39,023 bases of DNA from an uncultured Methanobacteriaceae archaeon (GCA_902797085.1 CADBRM010000030.1:1-39023); one strand, 5' to 3'; positions 24,808 through 34,430 are shown, counted from the stretch's first letter. The notes: generated by a model from the letters alone, not told the origin. Numbers and translations: made by a program.

Positions 24808-25524
24808 TCAAATTGAATAAGCTAAGTCTATGAATTCAATTTGAACATTTTCTTTTTTTAACGATTCTATTATTTTTTCAGCATAAAATAACTTCTTTTT
24901 CTTAAACTCATCTGCTTCTTTAACTTCAACACCTATTTCTGGCCTAGAGTAACTGGTAACAAAATCTCCAAAATCCATCCCGGCAAGTACAACCTTATTC
25001 ATTTTTAACTTATACACTGCAATGTGTACAGCCCTATCACCATCAGTGAATCCACCATAATTTTCCAAATTATTAAATGGTTCACATTGACATGTTGGGA
25101 TAATCTTATCCAACTTTTCCAGAAACCTTTCTATTTTATCAATATTATCCCCATGAGCATGGACATACAATATTGATCCCATCCTGTTTGATTCAATTAT
25201 ACTACCCATATCACCATCCAGGTCGGTGACTATAATATCCGGAATAATATCTTCTTCCAAAAGTGCAGTTGTTGCACCATCTGCTGCAATTAAAGTATAA
25301 CTTCCAACATCAACATTACTTTTAAGATAAGCTATATGTTTTTTAATTGATGGTCCAGCACCAAAAACAATACATTGATGTTTAAAATCTACATGAGATA
25401 TGTCAAATTTACCTAGTTTATTAATTTTTTCATCCAAAATTTTTGCTGAACGCTTGTCATCAGCAATACTGAAATGAAAATCATCCAATATCTGCCGATA
25501 CCAATTTTTCCAATCATTATACAT
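24808..25524 (-). CDS. mptE: 6-hydroxymethyl-7,8-dihydropterin pyrophosphokinase MptE
   Basis: Archaeal (DUF115-type) kinase that transfers diphosphate from ATP to 6-hydroxymethyldihydropterin in tetrahydromethanopterin synthesis; it is unrelated to bacterial FolK. The 238 residues show CIVFGAGPSIKKHI (about 50-63), AADGATTALLEEDIIPDIIVTDLDGD (about 80-105, acidic residues for Mg-ATP), VHAHGDN, and GGFTDGDRAVHIA (about 156-168). The GMDFGDF loop is near 180. It is convergent with the small RNA pair and divergent from the aminotransferase gene. The ribosome site at the ATG is weak (GATGTGG). Confidence 0.9.
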   Translation of the reverse strand: MYNDWKNWYRQILDDFHFSIADDKRSAKILDEKINKLGKFDISHVDFKHQCIVFGAGPSIKKHIAYLKSNVDVGSYTLIAADGATTALLEEDIIPDIIVTDLDGDMGSIIESNRMGSILYVHAHGDNIDKIERFLEKLDKIIPTCQCEPFNNLENYGGFTDGDRAVHIAVYKLKMNKVVLAGMDFGDFVTSYSRPEIGVEVKEADEFKKKKLFYAEKIIESLKKENVQIEFIDLAYSI

Positions 25525-25759
25525 TAGACCACATCAATACATCAGTAATAATTATTATCTCAAAACTTACTAATAGACTTAATCAGAAAAATGAAGTTAA
25601 ACCAGTATAACAACATTAAAAAAGTATAAAAAACAAAAATATCTACATAGTAAGTTTAGTTGAATTAACAAATATCTCAATATTAGAGCATATTTTTACT
25701 AGTCTTATTATATTTAAAATAAACGTTTATAATAAATATATTTTGGAGGAATATTCCCA

Positions 25760-26905
25760 ATGGAAGACATATTATTAATGATTCCTGGACCAACCACTGT
25801 TCCTAAAAGAGTTTTAGATGCTATGGCAAGACCAATTACAAATCACAGAGGAGCAGCATATGGAGAAATTTTAGACGAAACAACAGCAATGATGTCTGAA
25901 GTTTTCCAAACAGACAATAAATCATATTTCTTTACAGGTTCCGGAACATCTGCAATGGAAGCAGCAATTGCAAACATTGTTGAAAAAGGAGACAAAGTAA
26001 TTAACGTTGTTGGAGGAAAATTTGGAGAAAGACTTCAACAATTAACCGAAGTATTTGGTGGAGAATCAATCGAAGTTACCGTACCTTGGGGACAAGCAGC
26101 TGATCCTGCTGAAATAAAAAGAGTAATGGAAGAAAACAATGATGCAAAAGCTCTTACCATGATACACAACGAAAGTTCAACTGCAGTAGTAAACCCTATC
26201 AAAGAAGTAGGGGAAATAATGAAAGATTACGATACTTTATTCGTAGTGGACACTGTTTCCTCACTAGCAGGAGATACTGTAAAAGTGGACGATTACGGAT
26301 TAGACATCTGTTTATCAGGTTCTCAAAAATGTATTGCTGCACCACCGGGAATGAGTATGATTACTTTAAGCGATGATGCATGGAACGTTGTTGATAAAGT
26401 AGACTCTCCAACATACTATCTTGACTTGAAAAAGATGAGAAAAAGCGGAGAAAAATCACAAACACCTTACACACCTAGTGTATCTATGACATATGCAATG
26501 AATGAAGCATTAAGTATGGTTCTTGAAGAAGGATTAGATGCTCGTATCAAACGTCACCACACTGGTGCAGAAGCAACACGCCAAGCAGCAAAAGCATTAG
26601 GTCTTGAATTATTCGCCCGTGAAGGAGATTACTCAAACACATTAACAGGTATAAAAATGCCTGAAGGAGTAACTGACTCACAATTACGTGGAACAATGAG
26701 AGACAAATACCAAATTGAATTAGCTGGTGGTCAAGATCACTTAAGCGGAAACATTTTCAGAATAGGTCACATGGGTATTACAGGATTACAAGAATTAGCT
26801 ATGACTTTCACCTGCTTAGAAATGACACTTAAAGAATTTGGTTTCGAATTTGAAGCTGGAGCAGGAGTTGCAGCATTACAAGATGTATATCTTAAAAATA
26901 TGTAA
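25760..26905 (+). CDS. Class V PLP-dependent aminotransferase (alanine-glyoxylate/serine-pyruvate type)
   Basis: Predicted transaminase of the small archaeal class V group related to serine-glyoxylate and alanine-glyoxylate enzymes. The 381 residues show MIPGPTTVPKRVL at the N-terminus, FFTGSGTSAMEAAI (about 55-68, PLP phosphate), FVVDTVSSLAGD (about 161-172, Asp that binds the pyridine N), and the Schiff-base Lys in SGSQKCIAAPPG (about 187). The final RIGHMG is also conserved. The substrate cannot be fixed from the sequence. Its GGAGGA site is followed by a 10-bp palindrome, GGAATATTCC. Codon use is biased to GAA, GCA and AGA as in the amt gene, and a strong terminator follows, suggesting high expression. 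Confidence 0.88.
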   Translation: MEDILLMIPGPTTVPKRVLDAMARPITNHRGAAYGEILDETTAMMSEVFQTDNKSYFFTGSGTSAMEAAIANIVEKGDKVINVVGGKFGERLQQLTEVFGGESIEVTVPWGQAADPAEIKRVMEENNDAKALTMIHNESSTAVVNPIKEVGEIMKDYDTLFVVDTVSSLAGDTVKVDDYGLDICLSGSQKCIAAPPGMSMITLSDDAWNVVDKVDSPTYYLDLKKMRKSGEKSQTPYTPSVSMTYAMNEALSMVLEEGLDARIKRHHTGAEATRQAAKALGLELFAREGDYSNTLTGIKMPEGVTDSQLRGTMRDKYQIELAGGQDHLSGNIFRIGHMGITGLQELAMTFTCLEMTLKEFGFEFEAGAGVAALQDVYLKNM

Positions 26906-26923
26906 TTGTTTTAATAAACCAAG

Positions 26924-26960
26924 GAAAGTTTAATCTTTAAACTTTCTTTAAACTTTTTTT
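26924..26960 (+). terminator. Hairpin plus T-run terminator after the aminotransferase gene
   Basis: GAAAGTTTAA (26924-26933) pairs perfectly with TTAAACTTTC (26937-26946), leaving a 3-base loop, and seven to eight T follow from 26953. This is the clearest intrinsic-type terminator in the window. Confidence 0.65.
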
Positions 26961-26994
26961 ATACACACTTTTGTTATAGAATTTTTTCAAAAGC

Positions 26995-27041
26995 TTTATA
27001 TACTAGATATGTTAAACTATTATTATCGGAAGTGTATTTCC
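26995..27041 (+). promoter_or_regulatory. amt promoter with NrpR-type operator
   Basis: TATA box TTTATATA at 26995-27002 predicts a transcription start near 27021-27024. GGAA (27028-27031), six bases, then TTCC (27038-27041) matches the GGAA-N6-TTCC operator bound by NrpR, the nitrogen repressor of methanogens. A further ACTTCCG at 27043-27049 forms a second inverted repeat with CGGAAGT (27027-27033). The site just past the start point would block transcription when nitrogen is sufficient. Confidence 0.75.
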
Positions 27042-27144
27042 TACTTCCGTTATATTTATTAAAATATAATGATGATAAAAAAAAGAATATAACTAAAGGA
27101 AGCATAACCGAAAAAATTAATTAATTATACATGGAGGATTTTTA

Positions 27145-28368
27145 GTGGTAGCAGAATCGTTACTAAATACAGGAGACACTGCATGGATTTTAATATCCAC
27201 GGCATTAGTCATGATTATGACCCTTCCGGGGTTAGCATTATTTTATGGAGGTATGAGTAAGAAGAAAAACGTTTTAAACACGATGTTCTTATCTCTAGCA
27301 GCATTCGCTATTGCAAGTGTAATATGGGTAATATTTGGATACCAATTTGCATTTGGAGAAACAATAAGTGGATTTATTGGAGCACCAACGAATTTCTTCC
27401 TAGCAGGAATAGGAGTGGATATGCTTCATCCAGACACAGGAATACCTGAATTATTATTCGTTGCATTCCAAGCAACCTTCGCAGCAATTACTGTTGCATT
27501 GATTTCAGGTGCAGTAGTAGGACGTATGAAAGCAAAAGCATGGATGCTTTTCGTATTGATATGGTTGACTCTAGTATACGTACCGGTAGCACACTGGGTA
27601 TGGGGTGGAGGATGGCTATACCAATTAGGTGCATTGGACTTCGCAGGAGGAGCAGTAGTACACCTTAACTCAGGTATAGCAGCACTTGCATTAATACTGG
27701 TGTTAGGACCAAGGAAAGATCAAAGATTACTACCTCATCATTTAGGATATGTTGTAATAGGTGCAGCATTACTATGGTTCGGATGGTTTGGATTCAACGG
27801 TGGATCAGCACTTGCAGCAAACGGATTAGCAGCAAACGGTTTAATAACAACTAACGTAGCAGCTGCAACTGCAATGATTGGATGGATTTTAATAGATATA
27901 TGGAAATCAGGAAAACCAACAGTACTAGGTGCAGCAACAGGTGCAGTAGCAGGACTTGTAGCAATTACTCCTGCAGCAGGGTTTGTAGATGTACCTGCAT
28001 CTATTGTAATAGGATTTACAACAGTATTTGTATCATACTTCGCAATATCATACTTAAAACCAAGACTTGGTTACGATGATGCATTAGATGCATTTGGAGT
28101 ACATGGTTTATCAGGAACATGGGGAGCTATAATGACCGGAGTATTTGCAACACCAGCAATCGGTGGAGTAGCAGGATTAATTTGTGGTAACCCTGAACAA
28201 GTAGTTATCCAACTAATAAGTATAGTTGCAGTAGCCGCATACTCATTCATACTAACTTATGTGATAGCTAAAGTAATTGACAAACTAATGGGAATAAGAG
28301 TAGATGAAAGAACTGAGATTGAAGGTTTAGATGTAAAAGAACACGAAGAGCTCGGTTACAGATTATAA
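27145..28368 (+). CDS. amt: Ammonium transporter Amt
   Basis: Membrane channel for ammonium/ammonia of the Amt/Mep/Rh family. It has 407 residues and about eleven membrane helices. Family features include [16 protein letters not shown] (about 31-46), the [10 protein letters not shown] segment (about 150-159), the first pore His in [14 protein letters not shown] (about 173) and the second in [12 protein letters not shown] (about 318). There is no signal peptide-like extra N-terminal helix. Translation starts at GTG behind GGAGGA. glnK follows 15 bp downstream, the usual pairing in which GlnK plugs the transporter. An NrpR-type operator lies about 105 bp upstream. Confidence 0.96.
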   Translation: MVAESLLNTGDTAWILISTALVMIMTLPGLALFYGGMSKKKNVLNTMFLSLAAFAIASVIWVIFGYQFAFGETISGFIGAPTNFFLAGIGVDMLHPDTGIPELLFVAFQATFAAITVALISGAVVGRMKAKAWMLFVLIWLTLVYVPVAHWVWGGGWLYQLGALDFAGGAVVHLNSGIAALALILVLGPRKDQRLLPHHLGYVVIGAALLWFGWFGFNGGSALAANGLAANGLITTNVAAATAMIGWILIDIWKSGKPTVLGAATGAVAGLVAITPAAGFVDVPASIVIGFTTVFVSYFAISYLKPRLGYDDALDAFGVHGLSGTWGAIMTGVFATPAIGGVAGLICGNPEQVVIQLISIVAVAAYSFILTYVIAKVIDKLMGIRVDERTEIEGLDVKEHEELGYRL

Positions 28369-28383
28369 TAGGAATATGATACT

Positions 28384-28722
28384 ATGAAAGAAGTAACAGC
28401 TATTGTAAGAAATGAAAGATTGGATGCAGTAAAAGAAGCACTGGAAAAAGTAAACTGTAAGGGAATTACTGTAATAGATGTCAAAGGAAGAGGAGAACAG
28501 CTGGGTATTGAAGAGAAATATCGTGGAAAAAGTTACAGGATAGATCTTCTTCCAAAAGTAAAAATTGTTACGGTAGTACATGATAATGCTGTAGATGAAG
28601 TGGTAAATACCATTATAGAAGCAGCACAAACAGGACACATTGGTGATGGAAAGATTTTCATCAAAAATGTTGAAGAAGTAATTAAAATCAGAACTAATGA
28701 AAGGGGTGATGACGCATTGTAA
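28384..28722 (+). CDS. glnK: Nitrogen regulatory PII protein GlnK, paired with Amt
   Basis: Trimeric PII sensor of ATP/ADP and 2-oxoglutarate that blocks Amt. The 112 residues have the T-loop GRGEQLGIEEKYRGKSY, keeping a Tyr at the position that bacteria uridylylate, then the B-loop [11 protein letters not shown] and the C-terminal signature VIKIRTNERG. It is co-transcribed with amt under the same operator. A second PII protein, different in T-loop ([14 protein letters not shown]) and C-terminus, lies in the glutamate synthase operon. Confidence 0.95.
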   Translation: MKEVTAIVRNERLDAVKEALEKVNCKGITVIDVKGRGEQLGIEEKYRGKSYRIDLLPKVKIVTVVHDNAVDEVVNTIIEAAQTGHIGDGKIFIKNVEEVIKIRTNERGDDAL

Positions 28723-28781
28723 TTTAATAGTTTCATATTGGTAACTCATTACAAATATAGTAGTCAAAATCTCCTTAATCA

Positions 28782-28877
28782 CCCCAAATTTCCTTAACCT
28801 CCCCCCTCATTTAACCTCCCGATTAATTTTGACCCCCTTAACATTTAATCTCTCGAAAAAAACATAAATAACCCCCC
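28782..28877. repeat. Series of C-tracts between glnK and npdG
   Basis: Runs of C at 28782-28785, 28801-28806, 28818-28820, 28833-28837 and 28872-28877. TTAACCTCCC occurs identically at 28794-28803 and 28811-28820. In otherwise A+T-rich DNA this is conspicuous. The minus strand carries matching G-runs spaced about 12-15 nt, plus a wider last gap. No gene is seen here. Confidence 0.5.
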
Positions 28878-28997
28878 TTTCATAATTTTTTTTTGAACTT
28901 TTATTGTATTGAATTGAGAGTAATTTTATTGTAAAAAAATGGACATCTGCTATATGAATTTCTGAGAGTTAAAAAAGATATTCAGGTAAAACTTTTC

Positions 28998-29041
28998 AAA
29001 AAATAAGTTTAAAATAATTATAAAAAATAAGTTTAAAATAA
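28998..29041. repeat. 20-bp direct repeat downstream of npdG
   Basis: An A-rich unit centred on ATAAGTTTAAAATAA occurs at 28998-29017 and again at 29022-29041, 24 bp apart. It lies at the 3' side of npdG. On the minus strand it is U-rich and could act as a terminator. Confidence 0.5.
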
Positions 29042-29061
29042 AAAAAAAGATTTGAATAGAT

Positions 29062-29742
29062 TTATTCAAAATCTATTCCAGTTATTCTTAATCCACCATA
29101 ATGGGATTTGTATTTGATGTTTAAACCTATGAGTAACGGTGTAATTTTTTCAATCATTCTTGCTTTTTCCAATTTACCACAATCAATACATCTTACTCCA
29201 GGAAGTTTTTCAACTAATTCTTTTACTTGAGCTTTAGCTTCATTACTATTTCCAGCAATTAAACAGTCACAATCTATTGGTTCTGGAATGTTATCTAAAT
29301 GTGAATTACTAATGTTGTTAAATCCTGCTACCACTTTAGCACCTGTTTTACTTAGGATTTTGGCTGTTCTTTCTGCTGCAGAACCTTCCATTAAATCAAC
29401 AAATCTTGCCGGTGATCCACCAATTGCTGTTTCCAGCGGTACTGTTGCATCAACCAATACTTTTTCTCCAACAAACTCTTTAATAGATTGTAATGTTGCT
29501 TTTTGTGCTGCTAAAGGTACTGTCAATACTAATATTTCACCTTCTTTTGCTGCATCTTCATTTGACATTCCAACCATTTTAATGTCATCATAATCCTTAA
29601 GGATTTCTAAAGTTTCTTCTACTTTGGTTAATGCTTTTTCTTCTTGTCTACTTCCTATAATAACATCTTCACCAGCTATTGCTAATCTTTTTCCTAAGTT
29701 CAATCCTTGTGAACCTGTTCCACCAATAATTGCTACTTTCAT
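29062..29742 (-). CDS. npdG: Coenzyme F420H2:NADP oxidoreductase (Fno)
   Basis: Moves hydride between reduced F420 and NADP+, supplying NADPH to biosynthesis in methanogens. The 226 residues start with the dinucleotide fold MKVAIIGGTGSQGLNLGKRLA and the NADP-selective IIGSRQEEKA (about 28-37). Further conserved parts are VLTVPLAAQKATL, VDATVPLE, KVVAGFNNISNSHL (about 135-148) and the C-terminal MIEKITPLLIGLNIKYK. GAGGT lies seven bases before the ATG. It is located between amt-glnK and the glutamate synthase operon but has its own promoter region. In this setting it could couple F420 to NADPH. Confidence 0.94.
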   Translation of the reverse strand: MKVAIIGGTGSQGLNLGKRLAIAGEDVIIGSRQEEKALTKVEETLEILKDYDDIKMVGMSNEDAAKEGEILVLTVPLAAQKATLQSIKEFVGEKVLVDATVPLETAIGGSPARFVDLMEGSAAERTAKILSKTGAKVVAGFNNISNSHLDNIPEPIDCDCLIAGNSNEAKAQVKELVEKLPGVRCIDCGKLEKARMIEKITPLLIGLNIKYKSHYGGLRITGIDFE

Positions 29743-29885
29743 AGTTTTACCTCTAAATTTTAAAGTATAATCACAAATTTATCATGATTAATCATTATAT
29801 TTGATTGTTAATTAATATATATTTTCCTATTATTAATATGTAATGAATGATTATAATAATTTATTAAAAAAATAGTTAGGGGAAA

Positions 29886-30233
<348 letters not shown>

Positions 30234-30238
30234 TCACC

Positions 30239-31717
30239 TTATCTAACAAGCGGTACTCCAGTAATATGTGAAGCTTCCATAGTAAATGCCATTAAATCTT
30301 CTTTTTCAAGTTTTTGTATATCTGTATTTCCTGCTTGCTGCGTTAACATTTTAGCTTCTTCAGTCATTGCATTGATATAATTTGCTACTTGCTGACCACC
30401 ACGGACAGGATCGAGACGTCTTCTAAGTACTCTGTTTTGTGTTGCAATACCTTTTGGACAAGTACCCTTACTGCATCCCTGACAGACTTTACAACCAATG
30501 GATATTAATGCTGCTGTAGCAATATAAGTTGCATCTGCACCTAAAGCAATTGCTTTTGCAACATCAGCACCAGAACGTATACCTCCTGCTGCAACTAAAC
30601 TAACTTCAGATCTCATGTTTATTTCTTTCAGTGCCTCATCAGCCTCAACGATTGCCTGAATAGTTGGAATACCTGCATGTTCTGTTACAACTTCTGGACC
30701 TGCTCCGGTACCACCCTGCATACCATCAACAACAATTATATCAGCACCTGCCTTAGCAGCAATTTTCACATCCTGTTCAACACGACCGGACGTGAATTTA
30801 ACAATAATTGGTATTTTCCAATCGGTAACCTCACGCAATTGGTCAATTTTCATACCCAAATCCTCAGGTCCGACTATATCCATATGCCTTGCAGGACTTA
30901 ATGCATCCACTCCCTGAGGAATGTTCCTGATTCTTGCAACCTCTGCAGTAACTTTTTCAGCGAGTAAATGTCCACCCATACCTGACTTGGAACCTTGACC
31001 TATTTTTATTTCTATAGCTTCCGCATTATTTAAATAATTTGCAGATACTCCAAACCTACCTGATGCATATTGTGCAATCAGTTTATCAGCGAAATGTCTT
31101 TCTTCAGGCAACATTCCACCTTCACCAGTATTTGCTATTGTTCCGGCCAGTGAAGAACCTCTGGCAAGTGACATTTTTGCTTCTTTACTGATTGCTCCAA
31201 AACTCATAGCCCCAATCATGATAGGCGTATCAATTTTAATAGGATTTTCTGCAAACCTATCACCTAAAACAACTTCAGACTTACATGGTTCCCTATATGT
31301 ATCTATAGGTGGTCTTGAGACTTGTGCCGGAAGAATTGTCAAATCATCAAATGAAGGAACTGATCTGGTTGAACCACATCCCCTAACCTTATAGTTTCCT
31401 TCAAATGATTTTCTTTGTATTTCAAGCATTGTATAATTGGACCAAATACCTCTGTGTTCATCAGGCAGTGGTGTCACATATATTGCATTGTTTGGACACA
31501 TCTGTTCACATATTTTACAGCCCACACATCTTTCTTGATGCACAGGTTGTGGTTCATCATTTATTACCTCATAAACATCATGTGGACAATTACTGTAGCA
31601 GCTATAACAATGTTGACATAATGATTTCTTAGGATTGTCACATAAATACCAGCAACAACCAGGACGATTGTTATTTCTTTTACATATTTCAGAACGTCTA
31701 TTTACATTGAATGGCAT
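30239..31717 (-). CDS. gltB: Glutamate synthase central FMN/Fe-S domain protein (archaeal GltB type)
   Basis: Catalytic core of a split glutamate synthase, aminating 2-oxoglutarate with ammonia released from glutamine. The 492 residues begin with two ferredoxin-like clusters (CQHCYSCYSNCP near 34-45; CVGCKICEQMCP near 64-75). The FMN-binding barrel follows, with PIMIGAMSFGAIS (about 164-176), GEGGMLPEER, GQGSKSGMGGHL, VVDGMQGGTGAGP (about 306-318) and AAGGIRSGADVAKAIALGAD. The 3Fe-4S loop is CKVCQGCSKGTCP (about 413-425). Its ATG directly follows the TAA of the preceding gene, with GGAGGA inside that gene. Confidence 0.93.
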   Translation of the reverse strand: MPFNVNRRSEICKRNNNRPGCCWYLCDNPKKSLCQHCYSCYSNCPHDVYEVINDEPQPVHQERCVGCKICEQMCPNNAIYVTPLPDEHRGIWSNYTMLEIQRKSFEGNYKVRGCGSTRSVPSFDDLTILPAQVSRPPIDTYREPCKSEVVLGDRFAENPIKIDTPIMIGAMSFGAISKEAKMSLARGSSLAGTIANTGEGGMLPEERHFADKLIAQYASGRFGVSANYLNNAEAIEIKIGQGSKSGMGGHLLAEKVTAEVARIRNIPQGVDALSPARHMDIVGPEDLGMKIDQLREVTDWKIPIIVKFTSGRVEQDVKIAAKAGADIIVVDGMQGGTGAGPEVVTEHAGIPTIQAIVEADEALKEINMRSEVSLVAAGGIRSGADVAKAIALGADATYIATAALISIGCKVCQGCSKGTCPKGIATQNRVLRRRLDPVRGGQQVANYINAMTEEAKMLTQQAGNTDIQKLEKEDLMAFTMEASHITGVPLVR

Positions 31718-32794
31718 TTAAATCATATCCTCCTTTAACTGTTTTAAAGGTTTAAATACAGGACATACAGAGTATTTTGTACCGGAAGCTTTAACAATTT
31801 CATCAACATCTTTTGTTAATTTTGCAACTGGTTTCCATGGCAAGTTATCCTTCTTATCGATTACAATAGTTTCAGTAACAATTTTCTTAGTTATCAAGTA
31901 ATCCAATATTGTAGTAACCACCACTCCATCTTGTCCTTCATAATGTCTTAAAGACTTTATGGTTAAAATTTTTCTGTAATCCCCTATTTTCTTTGATAAA
32001 TCATTTCTCAACTTTTCCGGTATGAATGTTCTTGGGCAAACTGCGAAACACTCATGACAATCTTCCACACATTTACTGCGTTTTTTTCTTGGTTTTGAAT
32101 CTTTTATTATAATCAGTTTTTCAGGACATACATATTCGCATGCTCCACACAATACACATGCCCCCACATTAATCACATTTGCTCTTAAATCCGTAAAGTC
32201 GGATTCATTTATTTCTTCAAGAATTCCATTATCCGTTTTTTCTCTTTGATAAAGTACGGGCCTTGCCTTAGATTCTCGAAGATTAATATTTTCACTGTTT
32301 TCTTTTGCTTTGTTTGAAGCAATTTTTTCAAGCAATTTAAGTTGGGAAGGTGTTAATTCCTTTGTTTTAAGATATCCTTCTTTAATAGCATTTTCAATTA
32401 CTTTTTCACCTTTTTCTGTCCTTATAATTAAGGTTGACCAACCATTTTCTGAACCAATTGAACCTACTGATACATCAGATGTTTCTGATGTTAATTCAAC
32501 ACAGATATTACAATTTTTCCGTACCACTGTTTTGGCTGTAGACAATGGAATTCTTAACCTTTCACCATTTTTTAGAAAGAGGAAGGCATATCCCTTTTCT
32601 ATTCTGAATTTTTCTATCTCATCCATTGTTAAATCATATTCCTTTAATAATTCAATAAAGTATGAATAGGAAAAGTTTTCCATACAGAATAATCCAATTT
32701 TAAAGTCGATTGGAGATTTGGTGTAATGTTGTATTTTAGAAGCAGCCATTATTTCACATGGTGTTCCTACTACTGCTACTTTATGTTCTGACAT
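31718..32794 (-). CDS. FrhB-like flavo-iron-sulfur protein with swapped domain order
   Basis: Member of the coenzyme F420 hydrogenase/dehydrogenase beta-subunit family in the glutamate synthase operon. It begins with what is usually the C-terminal family domain (KVAVVGTPCEIMAASKI at 5-21, IGLFCMENFSYSYF near 33-46, KNCNICVELTSETSDVSVGSIG near 92-113). Two [4Fe-4S] motifs follow (CVLCGACEYVC near 213-223; CVEDCHECFAVC near 241-252). It ends with the usual N-terminal domain (YEGQDGVVVTTILDYL near 284-299, LPWKPVAKL, KASGTKYSVCPVFKPL). The family binds FAD and F420, so it may feed electrons from F420H2 to the synthase; this is inference. It starts two bases after the preceding stop with GGAGGAGAT as ribosome site. 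Confidence 0.85.
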   Translation of the reverse strand: MSEHKVAVVGTPCEIMAASKIQHYTKSPIDFKIGLFCMENFSYSYFIELLKEYDLTMDEIEKFRIEKGYAFLFLKNGERLRIPLSTAKTVVRKNCNICVELTSETSDVSVGSIGSENGWSTLIIRTEKGEKVIENAIKEGYLKTKELTPSQLKLLEKIASNKAKENSENINLRESKARPVLYQREKTDNGILEEINESDFTDLRANVINVGACVLCGACEYVCPEKLIIIKDSKPRKKRSKCVEDCHECFAVCPRTFIPEKLRNDLSKKIGDYRKILTIKSLRHYEGQDGVVVTTILDYLITKKIVTETIVIDKKDNLPWKPVAKLTKDVDEIVKASGTKYSVCPVFKPLKQLKEDMI

Positions 32795-32796
32795 AT

Positions 32797-33474
32797 TTAA
32801 TCTCCTCCTAAAACTGATTTATGGGATTTGTTTGTAATTTTCTTGAAATTGGTGTAATCAATATCAGTTAATTCAAACCCATATTTGGTTAAAACTTCTT
32901 TTAATTCTTCCTGGTCATCCAATGTTGACTGTTCCATTTTTGCATTTTTTCCCAGACTTTTTACTTCACCCAACACAAAAATGGTTCCACGCATAATAGA
33001 TTCACCGGCATCATCTGTCACATTTCCGAGTACAATCAAACGACCGCCCATCATTAACAAACCAGTCATGAAACCGCTGTTACCACCAATAATAACAGTT
33101 CCACCTTTCATGATTTCTCCAGTACGTGAACCTGCATTACCTTTAACAACCACTGTTCCACCATAGATTCCTTGTCCGGCACCATCACCAGCTCCACCTT
33201 CGACAATAACTTCACCTTTGGTCATATTATCCCCGGCAAACCAACCGGCATTGTGTAAAATTCGGATTTTTGGACCATCAATCATAGTACCTACAAAATA
33301 ACCTGCACTACCATCAATATCAATTTCCACATCTCCTGTTACACCAGCGGCAATGTTATGTTTTGATTGTGGATTTGTAATGATGAGTTTATCATATTTT
33401 ACTGCATGTTCTTTAATGGAACGATTTAACTCTTTTTCATCCATTCCTGTTGCATCAATAACATATTTTCTCAT
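32797..33474 (-). CDS. Glutamate synthase GXGXG (alpha-subunit C-terminal type) domain protein
   Basis: Stand-alone version of the right-handed beta-helix that forms the C-terminal domain of bacterial GltB and is also seen in FwdC/FmdC. In 225 residues a repeating pattern is visible: DIDGSAGYFVG, GGAGDGAGQGIYGGTVVVKGNAG, GEIMKGGTVIIGGNSGFMTG, LLMMGGRLIVLGNVTDDAGE, and SIMRGTIFVLGE (about residues 53-170). It is thought to hold the glutaminase and synthase parts together around the ammonia tunnel. A short C-terminal helix-rich tail follows. It lies 11 bp after the glutaminase gene and 2 bp before the FrhB-like gene. Confidence 0.92.
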   Translation of the reverse strand: MRKYVIDATGMDEKELNRSIKEHAVKYDKLIITNPQSKHNIAAGVTGDVEIDIDGSAGYFVGTMIDGPKIRILHNAGWFAGDNMTKGEVIVEGGAGDGAGQGIYGGTVVVKGNAGSRTGEIMKGGTVIIGGNSGFMTGLLMMGGRLIVLGNVTDDAGESIMRGTIFVLGEVKSLGKNAKMEQSTLDDQEELKEVLTKYGFELTDIDYTNFKKITNKSHKSVLGGD

Positions 33475-33485
33475 GATAAAACTTC

Positions 33486-34403
33486 CTATATCGTGTATGA
33501 TCTTGTTTCTCCCGGAGCAATTTGTTCAACATAGTCCGTGTCTAAAACATCCTGTAATGACATTTCTTCTGATGCAATAGCAAATACATCATCATTTTCA
33601 GCCATAACCCCCGGTCTTAATCCCAGTTTATCTTTAGCTATACCAATACCGTTAGGTGTTCCGACCAATATTGAAAATGGACCGTCCAAGTCTTTAACTG
33701 CCTCTTCCAATGCTTCTTCCAATTTATACCCCTGGAATAGTTTATCAGCCATATAATGTACAATACACTCAGTATCATTCAATGATTCAAAAGTGTGTCC
33801 TTTTCTTTCCAACGGATCCCTTATCTTCCAGTAATTGGTAATTTGTCCATTGTGAACTACTGTGATATCTGGTGTAATGTAACTTTGATATGGGTGTGCA
33901 TGATAGCGGTCTATACCACTTTCTGTAGCAAATCTGGTATGACCAATTCCATGTGTTCCTACTCTTTTTGGAACATTATATCTTTTTGCTATATCCTTGA
34001 CTTTACCAATATCCTTAATCATTTCAAATGAGTGTGAACCGTTTATTACACGAATATCATCAATTTGATCGAGATTTCTAATCAACGGTTTGAGCATTGA
34101 ATATTTTTCTAGCTTTATTTCACATCTGAAAACATTATAATTATCCACAGATTCAATTAGTTCTTCATTGTATATGGGACTTATTTGTGATAAAGTTGTT
34201 TTAACCTGATTTAATAATTGTGGTTTATTTTTAAGTTCAATATTTAATTGATAATTTGTTTCTGGTAGATTGAGTCCACCGTATATTGCAAATCCGGCAG
34301 AATCAGGACCTCTGTGTTGTAATGATTCAAGCATTGCCGTTAATGATTCACCAACATTATGTGTCTTTTTATCTTTATATATTACGCCTGCTATTCCACA
34401 CAT
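33486..34403 (-). CDS. Glutamate synthase glutaminase (class II amidotransferase) domain protein
   Basis: Releases ammonia from glutamine for the synthase. The N-terminal nucleophile is the Cys of MCGIAGVIY, exposed after Met removal. Family motifs are LQHRGPDSAGFAIYGG (about 29-44), GIGHTRFATESGIDRYHAHPY (about 152-172), VVHNGQITNYWKIR and NDTECIVHY, then DGPFSILVGTPNGI. The 305 residues include only the glutaminase domain, with an insert of roughly 90 residues (about 55-145) before the GHTRFAT motif. It is the first gene of the minus-strand operon, with GAGGT seven bases before the ATG and an NrpR-type operator 28 bp upstream. Confidence 0.93.
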   Translation of the reverse strand: MCGIAGVIYKDKKTHNVGESLTAMLESLQHRGPDSAGFAIYGGLNLPETNYQLNIELKNKPQLLNQVKTTLSQISPIYNEELIESVDNYNVFRCEIKLEKYSMLKPLIRNLDQIDDIRVINGSHSFEMIKDIGKVKDIAKRYNVPKRVGTHGIGHTRFATESGIDRYHAHPYQSYITPDITVVHNGQITNYWKIRDPLERKGHTFESLNDTECIVHYMADKLFQGYKLEEALEEAVKDLDGPFSILVGTPNGIGIAKDKLGLRPGVMAENDDVFAIASEEMSLQDVLDTDYVEQIAPGETRSYTI

Positions 34404-34430
34404 TTTTGTACCTCTTTAAACAGTTATATC

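Noticed and set aside
27115-27170. Second NrpR-type site near AAAGGAAGCATAACCG (about 27096-27111)
   Set aside because: Only the GGAA half is present and no TTCC lies six bases later.
28363-28782. Minus-strand 139-codon frame opposite glnK
   Set aside because: It is a shadow of the PII gene, which has all family motifs on the plus strand.
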